Below are positions 5,353 to 12,154 of a stretch of DNA of 15,189 nt, piece after piece. Made by a program: the position numbers and the translations under genes. Origin of the DNA: Acidobacteriota bacterium (GTDB lineage: Bacteria > Acidobacteriota > Blastocatellia > Pyrinomonadales > Pyrinomonadaceae). The stretch is taken from assembly GCA_013140875.1 (NCBI GenBank), contig JABFSB010000262.1:1-15189 (forward strand), given 5' to 3'. Under the pieces are notes generated by a model, which made no database searches, had not been told where the DNA came from, and saw only the letters and a program-made list of their open reading frames with translations. How positions within the stretch are numbered: the stretch's first letter is position 1; the number at the start of each line of letters is the position of its first letter.

Positions 5353-6819
5353 ATGAAAAAAATCTGGATCCTTTTGGCGGTTATTGCCGTCGGAGCAGCA
5401 GCCGTAACGCTTATCCCCTCGAAGACCGAAGGACAGAAATCGAAATTCAGACGAAGCTCGAATCCTGTCCCTAACCGCTATATCGTAGCCCCTGACCCCG
5501 TCGCCTTTCGTTCTGAGGACGGAACATCTTCCGAAGAGATCGCGAATCGCGTTTCGTCGGATTTCGGCGGCCGCGTAGAGAAGGTATTCAGCCACGCGCT
5601 TCAGGGCTTCACGGTCGAAATTACGGACAAAGCGGCCCAGGAACTAAGCCGCGATCCGCGCGTAATGTTTGTCGAACAGGATTCCTACGTTTCGATCGAA
5701 ACGACACAGAACAATGCCCCGTGGGGCCTCGATCGGGTAGATCAGCGCAATGTGCCGCTGAGCACCTCTTACAACTACGTCAAAACGGGCAGCGGAGTTC
5801 ATGTCTATGTGATCGACACCGGCGTCAGGACAACTCATTCGGAGTTCGGCGGCCGGGCCACGGCGGATTATGACTCTGTATACGACGGCCAGAACGGCCA
5901 GGACTGCCACGGTCACGGCACGCATGTGGCGGCGACGATCGGCGGAACCAATTATGGCGTGGCCAAAGGTGTCCGCATTCACGCGGTGCGGGTGCTCGCG
6001 TGCAACGGAATAGGAACGGTTGCGAGTGCCGTCGAAGGTATCGACTGGGTTACGGCCCACCATCAGTCACCGGCTATCGCGAACATGAGCATGGGAGCCG
6101 GTGCCTCGCCTTTAATGGATTTTGCGGTTCAGGGCTCGATCGATTCCGGCGTAACTTACGTAGTAGCGGCGGGAAACTCGAATGCCAGTGCGTGCGATGT
6201 ATCGCCGGCGCGTCTTCCGGGTGCGATCACTGTCGGAGCTTCCGATCAGTCCGACATAAAGGCGGCTTTTTCGAATTTCGGTCCGTGTGTCGATCTATTT
6301 GCTCCGGGCGTAAGTATAGTTTCGGCCTGGTACTGGAATGATTTTGCATCGTTCACCGCCAGCGGCACGTCGATGGCGACTCCGCACGTAGCCGGGACAG
6401 TTGCCCTTTATCTTCAGGATAATCCGGCGGCCTCACCGGCTCAGGCCACCAACGCATTGCTCGGAGATGCGAGCAGCGTCCCTGTGAACCAGACGAACGA
6501 CGGCTCGCCAAATCTTATGGTGTTCACGGCACCAACGGGCCCTACCGCCGCGGAGGCCGTAGTATCGGGACAAGTGATCAGAAACGACGGCCGGGCGCTT
6601 AAGGATATGAGAGTCGTTCTGCGGAATGCTTCGAGCGGAACAACCCGTGTGACGTTGACCAATGCCTTTGGCTACTTTACGTTCAGCAATGTCGAGGTCG
6701 GCGAATTCTATACTCTTGGGATTCAAAACAAACGTTACGTTTTCGCCAATAGTCCTTATTCATTCACTTTGGGCGAGGACTTTACGGCCGCCGCCTTTGT
6801 CGGCACGCCTATGAACTAG
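5353..6819 (+). CDS. Secreted S8 subtilase (proteinase K/aqualysin type) with C-terminal regulatory-like domain
   Basis: This 488-residue preproprotein is paralogous to the protein at 1715. It has a signal peptide to about Gly27 (Gln28 as likely mature start), then an I9-like propeptide at about 41-112 (NRYIVAPD ... FVEQDS). The peptidase spans about 124-392, with Asp155 (VIDTG), His188 (GHGTHVA), Asn275 (AAGNS) and Ser340 (SGTSMATPH). Cys185/Cys217 and Cys281/Cys312 keep the 32- and 31-residue spacing of the aqualysin I disulfides. The shared C-terminal domain follows directly from Pro397, without the Pro/Thr linker and beta domain of subtilase A. That makes this the simplest peptidase-plus-tail form. 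GGAG (5343-5346) lies 6 nt before the ATG. It is divergent from the MM0924-family gene, with a 254-bp shared upstream region, and monocistronic, with a terminator at 6857. The substrate is unknown; general extracellular proteolysis is the simplest idea. Confidence 0.93.
   Translation: MKKIWILLAVIAVGAAAVTLIPSKTEGQKSKFRRSSNPVPNRYIVAPDPVAFRSEDGTSSEEIANRVSSDFGGRVEKVFSHALQGFTVEITDKAAQELSRDPRVMFVEQDSYVSIETTQNNAPWGLDRVDQRNVPLSTSYNYVKTGSGVHVYVIDTGVRTTHSEFGGRATADYDSVYDGQNGQDCHGHGTHVAATIGGTNYGVAKGVRIHAVRVLACNGIGTVASAVEGIDWVTAHHQSPAIANMSMGAGASPLMDFAVQGSIDSGVTYVVAAGNSNASACDVSPARLPGAITVGASDQSDIKAAFSNFGPCVDLFAPGVSIVSAWYWNDFASFTASGTSMATPHVAGTVALYLQDNPAASPAQATNALLGDASSVPVNQTNDGSPNLMVFTAPTGPTAAEAVVSGQVIRNDGRALKDMRVVLRNASSGTTRVTLTNAFGYFTFSNVEVGEFYTLGIQNKRYVFANSPYSFTLGEDFTAAAFVGTPMN
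6541..6816 (+). other. C-terminal shared domain, copy 3 (subtilase B)
   Basis: It begins PTAA and then has SGQV, MRVVLRN, SSGTTR, TNAFGYFTF, FYTLGI, NKRYVF and TLGED. It follows the last peptidase helix region directly. Confidence 0.85.
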
Positions 6820-6856
6820 AGTAAACGCCTAAAACAAACTACTTCGGGATATACCG

Positions 6857-6893
6857 GGCCTGTTCGCCGAAAATGCGGGCAGGCCTTTTTTTT
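6857..6893 (+). terminator. Rho-independent terminator of subtilase B
   Basis: GGCCTGTTCGC (6857-6867) pairs with GCGGGCAGGCC (6875-6885), with two G-T pairs and a 7-nt loop, followed by eight Ts. Confidence 0.87.
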
Positions 6894-7083
6894 CGCACAA
6901 AGGTTGGGTGAAGTCATTGCGGGGCCGGGGCGGTCGACGAAACGTCAAAATACAAGATATTGTGTATGCAACCTTACACACCTACGAATTCTGTTACTTT
7001 TATGCCATTCGGCGTCGAAGTAGATTTCGTCGCTTCGCCCACTGATTGAAGAAACTGAAGTCAACTATATACAAAAAAAAGGG
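6894..7083. other. Intergenic spacer upstream of the 7325 gene
   Basis: No gene is seen. A possible additional promoter is TTGAAG (7046-7051), 16 nt, TATACA (7068-7073). GTCAAC at 7060-7065 resembles the half-site of the inverted repeat upstream of subtilase B. Nothing else is recognised. Confidence 0.35.
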
Positions 7084-7126
7084 TTTACTTTGAAATTTAG
7101 TTATGTTAAAAGCTTCAATAAGCAAT
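7084..7126 (+). promoter_or_regulatory. 43-bp conserved upstream block, copy 1
   Basis: This block aligns without gaps to 9750-9792, with 32 of 43 positions identical by hand count. The identical segments are TTTACTTT, the 13-mer AGTTATGTTAAAA, and TAAGCAAT. If it is a promoter, TTTACT (-35), 17 nt and TAAAAG (-10) would fit. It might instead be an operator or the conserved 5' end of a leader RNA. It lies about 200 nt before the start codon. Confidence 0.55.
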
Positions 7127-7138
7127 ATTTTCCAGCGA

Positions 7139-7166
7139 GTAATATGCGGCCTACGCCGCCGATTAC
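7139..7166 (+). other. Leader hairpin upstream of the 7325 gene
   Basis: GTAAT (7139-7143) pairs with ATTAC (7162-7166), and inside it GCGGC (7146-7150) pairs with GCCGC (7155-7159) around CTAC. It is the first of several possible stems in a leader of about 200 nt. It matches no riboswitch class known to me. Confidence 0.4.
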
Positions 7167-7286
7167 AAACGATTGCGCCTCTAGCCGTCTTGCGGATACA
7201 TCTGCGATTACGGCCTGATGCCATAGCCGCCTTTACGGCAGGAAGGCTTGGAGTTTGACGACGTCTCCTTCCAGGAGCAAAACGAT

Positions 7287-7328
7287 ATGCCGTTTTTCGC
7301 TTTTGATCTTTTGTACAGGAGCAAATGA
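7287..7328 (+). CDS. Possible 13-residue leader peptide overlapping the 7325 start
   Basis: ATG at 7287 opens MPFFAFDLLYRSK and stops with TGA at 7326-7328, so stop and downstream start overlap as ATGA. AGGAG (7273-7277) lies 9 nt before the ATG and can be masked by CTCCT (7265-7269) in a 3-nt-loop hairpin. The layout suggests translational coupling: a ribosome ending here could reinitiate at 7325, whose own AGGAG (7317-7321) is only 3 nt away. The sequence is too short for coding statistics, so it may be chance. Confidence 0.4.
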   Translation: MPFFAFDLLYRSK

Positions 7329-9376
7329 AATCTATGAAGACCCCCAAATACAATGCAGCGTGGACCAGTCCGCGCAAAATTCTTGCACTAATATTAACGA
7401 CTTTGGTTTTTTCGATCGGGCTGCCGGCTCAACCGCCGGCAAATCCGGTTCCGGCACCGGAAAATATCCTTAGCGGTGCTCTCGTAATCCCGATGGACAA
7501 TGTCAATCAGGGAAATGCAGCCGGAACAACGTTCAATCTTCGGGCCTACGGGCTTGTGAACCTGTTCCTGCAAAACAATATTCCCGTTAAGTGGGTGATC
7601 CTGCCGGGTAAGGCCAAAGATGCGGTCGATTTTTCGGCTAACGTTACCCGCATCGCCGGTACACAGGGTACGGCCGGACCGGCAAGTGTCAGTTTCTCGG
7701 GCGGGCCGTTCGTCGTTTCACGCGAATTCGACACTCCGGCCCTTCGGGCTCTGATCACATCATTCAATGGCGGAACCGGAGATGTCACGGTTTACAAGAC
7801 AAATGCCGACGTGTCGGCGAACGTCCGGTACAACATGACGCATAAGCCGAAGATCGCCATTGGCCCGGACGGCGGTAACTTCGGAAGCGGCGTGCATCAG
7901 TCGATCTTTGACGCGGCCGGCATCCCAAATTACACGTCCAATGTCGGCGACATCGGCAATCAAGGAGCGTGCTTCACGCTGGCGACGCAGGCGCACTCGA
8001 CCAATGCGACCTTTGTAAACACATATAGGCAATTCGTGCAGAGCGGCGGAAACCTCCTTTTGCAGTGCGCTTCGGTCAACACCTTTGAGAACGATGCCAA
8101 TGGACGCTTTCAGGCGAGCGCTCCGGGGTATTTCATTTATTCGTCGAATAACCCCCCGAACAACGAGATCAACAGCAACGCATTTGCTTTCCCGGCGGGT
8201 TCGATGCCGTTCAACCAGTTCATTGGCCTGCTGGCCGACCAGGACGGCGCGGTGACCGAGTATGCGTATTCAGCCGGCAGCGGCCCGGTTAACAACAACA
8301 CGGTCTCTGTTGTCAACACCGGCGCAAACTCAGATAAGTTTGTTGCCACGGCTTCTCAGATCGGCGGTCCGGTCGGTGGCGTCGTGTTCGAATTGGGCGG
8401 ACATAACTACGCCCGCGACGATGACGGCGTCGAAACCGACTCGGAAATCGCGAAGCTCAACGGACAGCGAATGCTTTTGAACGCGGCAATGGTCCCCGCG
8501 GGAACAGTGTGTACTGCTCCTCCGCAAGCCGTTACGGGTTACAAATCGGTCAGGAGAATCAATGTCCGTCAAGGCGGACCGCCGGTTGCTCCGGGCGATA
8601 CGCTTGAATGGACGATCGATTATGTCAACAACTCACAGGCAAACCAGTTCGATTTCCAGGTTCGTGACATCGTCGGCGACCTCAGCGGTTTCCTTACGCT
8701 GGTGCCTAACTCGAACGTCGTTACACTGCTGCAAGGCGGTGCGACCGCGTTGCGTAATCCGGCTTATGACGGAGCAGGCGACGACGCGACGGCCGACATG
8801 CTTGCGGCCGGAGCTTTCCTGCCGGTCGGCGGACGCATTCAGCTTAAGGTTCAAACCACAATTAACGCTAATGTTCCCCGGCCTTATGTCTTGTTGAACC
8901 AGACGAAGGCCCGCAGCCAGACGATCCTGCCGACGGACAACACCAAGTCCGACGCGGTCGATGCGACCAACACGTCGGTCTTCGCGGATAATCCGCCGCC
9001 GGCGGGTAGTGTTCCACAGATTCAAAACCTCAACATTATCGATCCGACAGCTGCACCGGTTGCTCCAACCGCTGCAAGCGTTGGAGTTGAAGGACGTGCG
9101 GTCACGGCGGACGGTATTGGGATTCCTCGGGCATTGGTGATCGTAACGAATGCATCGACCGGCGAGGTGCGGTCGGCCAGGACGAATTCAACCGGATTTT
9201 TCCGTGTCGACGAACTCGAAGCCGGCGGTTTGTACCTGATCACTGTCAGGCACAAACGGTATGCGTTTCCCACGGAACCGCTTACCTTGACCATAACGGA
9301 AGACGCGGTCGGTCTGACCTTTACCGGAACTCTGCCGGAGGCGAAGGCGGTCGTGAACACCAAGACCAAAAAGTAG
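7325..9376 (+). CDS. Uncharacterised secreted protein: amidotransferase-like domain, DUF11-like domain, C-terminal regulatory-like domain
   Basis: This 683-residue exported protein has a signal peptide ending about Ala35, with Gln36 the probable mature start. Residues about 50-395 begin with a conserved IPMDN strand. They continue with AYGLVNLFLQNNIPVKW, a Gly-Gly-Pro-Phe motif (127-130), KPKIAIGPDGGNFGSGVHQ (174-192), Cys216 in CFTLATQAHST, Cys248 in LLLQCASVNTFEN and GGHNYA (358-363). The order of these suggests a Rossmann-like or class I glutamine-amidotransferase-like fold, but I cannot assign an activity. Residues about 405-545 (GDTLEWTIDYVNNS ... LPVGGRIQLKV) look like a DUF11-type beta domain. 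The shared tail starts at Pro581, and a short Lys-rich end follows. The start at 7325 is supported by the overlapping leader ORF; the Met at 7334 is an alternative and matches the paralogue's first residues better. The gene at 10006 is a full-length tandem paralogue. Confidence 0.88.
   Translation: MKSMKTPKYNAAWTSPRKILALILTTLVFSIGLPAQPPANPVPAPENILSGALVIPMDNVNQGNAAGTTFNLRAYGLVNLFLQNNIPVKWVILPGKAKDAVDFSANVTRIAGTQGTAGPASVSFSGGPFVVSREFDTPALRALITSFNGGTGDVTVYKTNADVSANVRYNMTHKPKIAIGPDGGNFGSGVHQSIFDAAGIPNYTSNVGDIGNQGACFTLATQAHSTNATFVNTYRQFVQSGGNLLLQCASVNTFENDANGRFQASAPGYFIYSSNNPPNNEINSNAFAFPAGSMPFNQFIGLLADQDGAVTEYAYSAGSGPVNNNTVSVVNTGANSDKFVATASQIGGPVGGVVFELGGHNYARDDDGVETDSEIAKLNGQRMLLNAAMVPAGTVCTAPPQAVTGYKSVRRINVRQGGPPVAPGDTLEWTIDYVNNSQANQFDFQVRDIVGDLSGFLTLVPNSNVVTLLQGGATALRNPAYDGAGDDATADMLAAGAFLPVGGRIQLKVQTTINANVPRPYVLLNQTKARSQTILPTDNTKSDAVDATNTSVFADNPPPAGSVPQIQNLNIIDPTAAPVAPTAASVGVEGRAVTADGIGIPRALVIVTNASTGEVRSARTNSTGFFRVDELEAGGLYLITVRHKRYAFPTEPLTLTITEDAVGLTFTGTLPEAKAVVNTKTKK
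9065..9373 (+). other. C-terminal shared domain, copy 4
   Basis: It begins PTAA and then has VEGRA, ALVIVTN, STGEVR, TNSTGFFRV, YLITV, HKRYAF and TITED, followed by an extra charged tail ending in Lys residues. Confidence 0.85.
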
Positions 9377-9400
9377 TACGAGTTCGCCATCCGAACTTAA

Positions 9401-9448
9401 AAGGCTGTCCGATACCCAGGGTTTCGGGCAGCCTTATCTATTTTAAGG
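9401..9448 (+). terminator. Terminator of the 7325 gene
   Basis: AAGGCTGTCCGA (9401-9412) pairs with TCGGGCAGCCTT (9424-9435), with one G-T pair and an 11-nt loop. The T tract is interrupted (ATCTATTTTAAGGA) before a run of Ts from 9451, so termination may be less sharp than at the other sites. Confidence 0.7.
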
Positions 9449-9749
9449 ATTTTTTTTCAACAGGCCCGAACCCTGCCATTTTTATCGGAAACTGTTCTTA
9501 AATAGATACTTATGGCGTTTCGACGAGCGCGTCGGCAAAGAATTATTTTCAGTTTAGGTAAAATTTGTACATTTTTTGGAAGCGATTCAGGATTGAATAT
9601 ATCTAGCAAAAAAGGAAAAAGGAACCGTCAACCAACTTGCGGCTCAATTCCTGACTTACCGATCGATCAAATATGGTCGGGAGTAGGGGAGTTACGTCGA
9701 TACATTTGGAAATAAAAGACTTAATGGATGAAGGTTCCGGAGAAAGAAA
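9449..9749. other. AT-rich intergenic spacer between the tandem paralogues
   Basis: Two overlapping short plus-strand frames (9512-9715 and 9673-9870) exist but show no family signal. Neither has a good ribosome binding site. No clear promoter or repeat is recognised in this part. Confidence 0.4.
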
Positions 9750-9792
9750 TTTACTTTCTCATAGAGTTATGTTAAAACTTCGCGTAAGCAAT
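9750..9792 (+). promoter_or_regulatory. 43-bp conserved upstream block, copy 2
   Basis: This is the ungapped counterpart of 7084-7126, with TTTACTTT, AGTTATGTTAAAA and TAAGCAAT at the same offsets. It lies about 213 nt before the start codon at 10006, close to the distance in the other gene. The rest of the two leaders has clearly diverged, so the block stands out as selected. Confidence 0.55.
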
Positions 9793-9803
9793 TTTTATAT
9801 GTT

Positions 9804-9836
9804 TGTCCGCCGTCGAACAATATTCGACGCCAGACA
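9804..9836 (+). other. Leader hairpin upstream of the 10006 gene
   Basis: CGTCGAA (9811-9817) pairs with TTCGACG (9823-9829) over CAATA. An outer TGTC/GACA pair (9804-9807 and 9833-9836) can extend it. A smaller hairpin, TCCGG-CGGT-CCGGA, follows at 9848-9861. Further downstream, GGAG (9931-9934) precedes a four-codon ORF (9945-9959). Confidence 0.4.
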
Positions 9837-10005
9837 TCTTATTGATTTCCGGCGGTCCGGAGGCGTTTAACAAATCCGCTTCGGACAGTCGGCGTTCGCT
9901 TCGCTCGGACGGCATCGAGGGTTGAGAACTGGAGAAGATTTACCATGTTTTGGAGTTAACTATTTGCCGTGTTCGGTATTGAAATTGAGAGAGGAGTTAT
10001 TACCT

Positions 10006-12081
10006 ATGAAGACCCACTTTGAGATGACATCGGTGCGAAAGATGGCCGGCAATGCACTTGCCGGAATTTTCGTACTTTGCTTGATAGCTTTGGGCGTTAC
10101 AGCCCAGGCTCCGCCAAACGTACCGCCACCGGCAGAAAATATTCCGGCAGGTTCACTTATCATCCCTATGGACAATGTGAACCAGGGCCCGGCCAGCGGC
10201 CTTTCTTTTAACCTTAGAGCCTATGGCTTGGCCAATCTTTTCTTGCAAAACAACATACCCGTTAAATGGGCGATCAAGCCTGCCAAGGCCAAGGATGATG
10301 TCGATTTTTCGGCAAACGTGACCCGTATTGCCGGCATCAACGGCGTCGTCGGCCCGGCGAGCGTAGCATTCTCGGGTGGACCCTTTATCGTCTCGGCGGA
10401 ATATGACAGCGCGTCGCTTCGACAGCTGATCACGACATTTAACGATGGCGGCTCGCCTGTAACCGTATATAGAACCAATGCGGTGGCACAGGCAGACGTT
10501 CGGTATACGCTGACGCACAAGCCGAAGATCGCTGTCGGCCCGGACGGCGGCAACTTTGGAACCGGTGTTCACCAGACGCTGTTCACGGCCGCGGGCATTC
10601 CGAACTACCAGTCAGTTACGGACGATATCATCAACTCGAATTCTTGCTTCACGCTGGCAACACAGGCCCACTCGACATCGTCGACTTTCGTGAACCTTTA
10701 CCGTCAATTCGTTCAGAGCGGCGGAAACCTGCTGCTCCAGTGCGCCTCGATCAACACGTTTGAGAACAATGCCAGCGGACATTTCCAGACGACGAATCCG
10801 GGTTACTCGGTTTTCGGAACCAACGATAATACGGCGGTTGACACAAGCCTTATCTACCCCGAAGGAGCAATGCCGTTTAACCAGTTCATCGGCATTCTTG
10901 CTAATCAAGACGGTGCAATTACCGAATATGCCTATGCGGCCGGCGGCGCCGGGGCTAACGGCAACCGCGTCTCGGTCCGCAACAGCGGTGCCGACGCGAG
11001 CAAGTTCGTCGCGACGGTCTCTGAATTGGGAGCCGCTGGCACGCCCGGCAGTGCTGTCTTCGAACTTGGCGGACACGATTATACGCGGACGGTCACCGGT
11101 GCGTCTGAACTGGCCCGGATAAACGGCCAGAGAATGATTCTGAACGCGATATTCGTCCCGGTAACGCGCCCGACATCGTGCGGTTTGCAGCAGGCCACCG
11201 TTCTTGGATACAAGTCGGTTCGCCGCTTTAACGTTCGCCAGGGCGGTCCTGCACTGGTCGCGGGTGACACGCTTGAGTGGACCATCGACTATGTGAATAA
11301 CAGCCCGGTTGCCGTATCGAACTTTAACATCCGTGACCAGATAAGTGCGGTCGACGGTGTTTTGACCGGCAATCTGACTCTTGTGGCCGCGTCCAATACC
11401 GTTACCCTGGTAAGCGGTGGAGCGACCGCAAGTCGGAATACGACCTATGACGGCATCGGTGACGATGCGACAGCGGATCTGCTTGCGAGCGGTGCTTTGC
11501 TGCCGGTCGGCGGCCGAATCCAGGTCAAGGTCCGCACGACGATCAACCTGCTCGGTTCGAACGGACAGCCTCTTCCAGACGGCCAGATTCTCTACAACCA
11601 GACGCTGGGCAGAGGAACGCAGATAACCGGAACGGTTAAGTCCGATGCCATCGACCCGACAAACACGAGCATCTTCGGCATCGATACGCCGCCGGCAGGC
11701 AGCTTCCTTCAGCTGCAGAACATCGGTATTCTCGACCCGACGATCGCACGCATCAAAGGCCCGACGGCTGCAAGTGCTTCGGTTGCCGGTGAGGTCCGAA
11801 CGGCTGGTGGAACACCTATCGCGAACGCATTGGTCACCATCGTCGACGCGGTCAGCGGTTCGGTAAGGACGATTCGCACGAACGCGAGCGGTCAGTATAT
11901 GTTCGATGAGCTCGAGACGGGTAACCTTTACATCATCAGTGCCCGGCACAAACAGTATAGTTTTGCCGAAGGTTCTGTAACGTTCACACTGACGGAGAAT
12001 GTTACCGGTCTTGCTTTTGTCGGAACCTCGGGTGAATCGAAAGCGGGAAATCCGGCGATCGCGGTAAAGCAGGGAAGATAA
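10006..12081 (+). CDS. Uncharacterised secreted protein, tandem paralogue of the 7325 product
   Basis: The start at 10006 is chosen because GAGAGAGGAG (9987-9996) lies 9 nt upstream and a normal signal peptide follows. An upstream in-frame TTG (9922) would add 28 residues that look non-coding. The protein has 691 residues, with probable cleavage Ala33/Gln34. It matches the 7325 product along its whole length: IPMDN at 54-58, KPKIAVGPDGGNFGTGVHQ at 172-190, Cys214, Cys246 (LLLQCASINTF), GGHDYT at 355-360 and Cys392. The DUF11-like region is at about 405-555 and the shared tail starts at Pro586. The three aligned Cys (214, 246, 392; 216, 248, 396 in the partner) suggest a structural or catalytic role. 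The second domain has a small insertion near 515-535 (GSNGQPLPDG) relative to the partner. No function can be assigned. The gene is monocistronic, ends in a strong hairpin terminator, and is convergent with the biotin carboxylase gene. Confidence 0.9.
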   Translation: MKTHFEMTSVRKMAGNALAGIFVLCLIALGVTAQAPPNVPPPAENIPAGSLIIPMDNVNQGPASGLSFNLRAYGLANLFLQNNIPVKWAIKPAKAKDDVDFSANVTRIAGINGVVGPASVAFSGGPFIVSAEYDSASLRQLITTFNDGGSPVTVYRTNAVAQADVRYTLTHKPKIAVGPDGGNFGTGVHQTLFTAAGIPNYQSVTDDIINSNSCFTLATQAHSTSSTFVNLYRQFVQSGGNLLLQCASINTFENNASGHFQTTNPGYSVFGTNDNTAVDTSLIYPEGAMPFNQFIGILANQDGAITEYAYAAGGAGANGNRVSVRNSGADASKFVATVSELGAAGTPGSAVFELGGHDYTRTVTGASELARINGQRMILNAIFVPVTRPTSCGLQQATVLGYKSVRRFNVRQGGPALVAGDTLEWTIDYVNNSPVAVSNFNIRDQISAVDGVLTGNLTLVAASNTVTLVSGGATASRNTTYDGIGDDATADLLASGALLPVGGRIQVKVRTTINLLGSNGQPLPDGQILYNQTLGRGTQITGTVKSDAIDPTNTSIFGIDTPPAGSFLQLQNIGILDPTIARIKGPTAASASVAGEVRTAGGTPIANALVTIVDAVSGSVRTIRTNASGQYMFDELETGNLYIISARHKQYSFAEGSVTFTLTENVTGLAFVGTSGESKAGNPAIAVKQGR
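11761..12078 (+). other. C-terminal shared domain, copy 5
   Basis: It begins PTAA and then has VAGEV, ALVTIVD, VSGSVR, TNASGQYMF, YIISA, HKQYSF and TLTEN, followed by a tail of about 18 residues ending in a basic stretch. Confidence 0.85.
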
Positions 12082-12119
12082 TTTCGATTATCCAACTGCG
12101 GCCGATGGTCGTTAGTTAG

Positions 12120-12150
12120 AGCGGGCGGCAGCCAAGCCGCCCGCTTTTTT
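12120..12150 (+). terminator. Rho-independent terminator of the 10006 gene
   Basis: AGCGGGCGGC (12120-12129) pairs with GCCGCCCGCT (12136-12145) over AGCCAA, followed by a T run. The stem ends about 10 nt from the convergent biotin carboxylase stop codon. It may also slow transcription from that side, but there is no T run on that strand. Confidence 0.88.
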
Positions 12151-12154
12151 ATTT

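Noticed and set aside
7000..7377. 125-codon minus-strand frame over the 7325 leader
   Set aside because: It overlaps the leader and the start of a real gene on the other strand and is Arg-rich with no family signal.
9512..9870. Two overlapping short plus-strand frames upstream of the 10006 gene
   Set aside because: They have low-complexity basic or random-looking sequence and no strong ribosome binding site, and the second runs through the conserved 43-bp block.
9922..10005. Upstream TTG start for the 10006 gene
   Set aside because: It would bury the signal peptide behind 28 unrelated residues. A strong GAGAGAGGAG precedes the ATG at 10006, and the paralogue also starts near an MKT sequence.
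10612..11949. 445-codon open frame on the minus strand
   Set aside because: It lies entirely antisense to the well-supported secreted protein at 10006. Its translation is Arg/Asp/Val-rich with no recognisable motif, as expected from codon bias of the true strand.
3338..12078. Type IX, PEP-CTERM or LPXTG sorting signal at the C-termini
   Set aside because: None of the diagnostic motifs is present: no hydrophobic helix with Arg cluster, no LPXTG, and no type IX consensus. The shared tail is a folded beta-type domain of a different kind.
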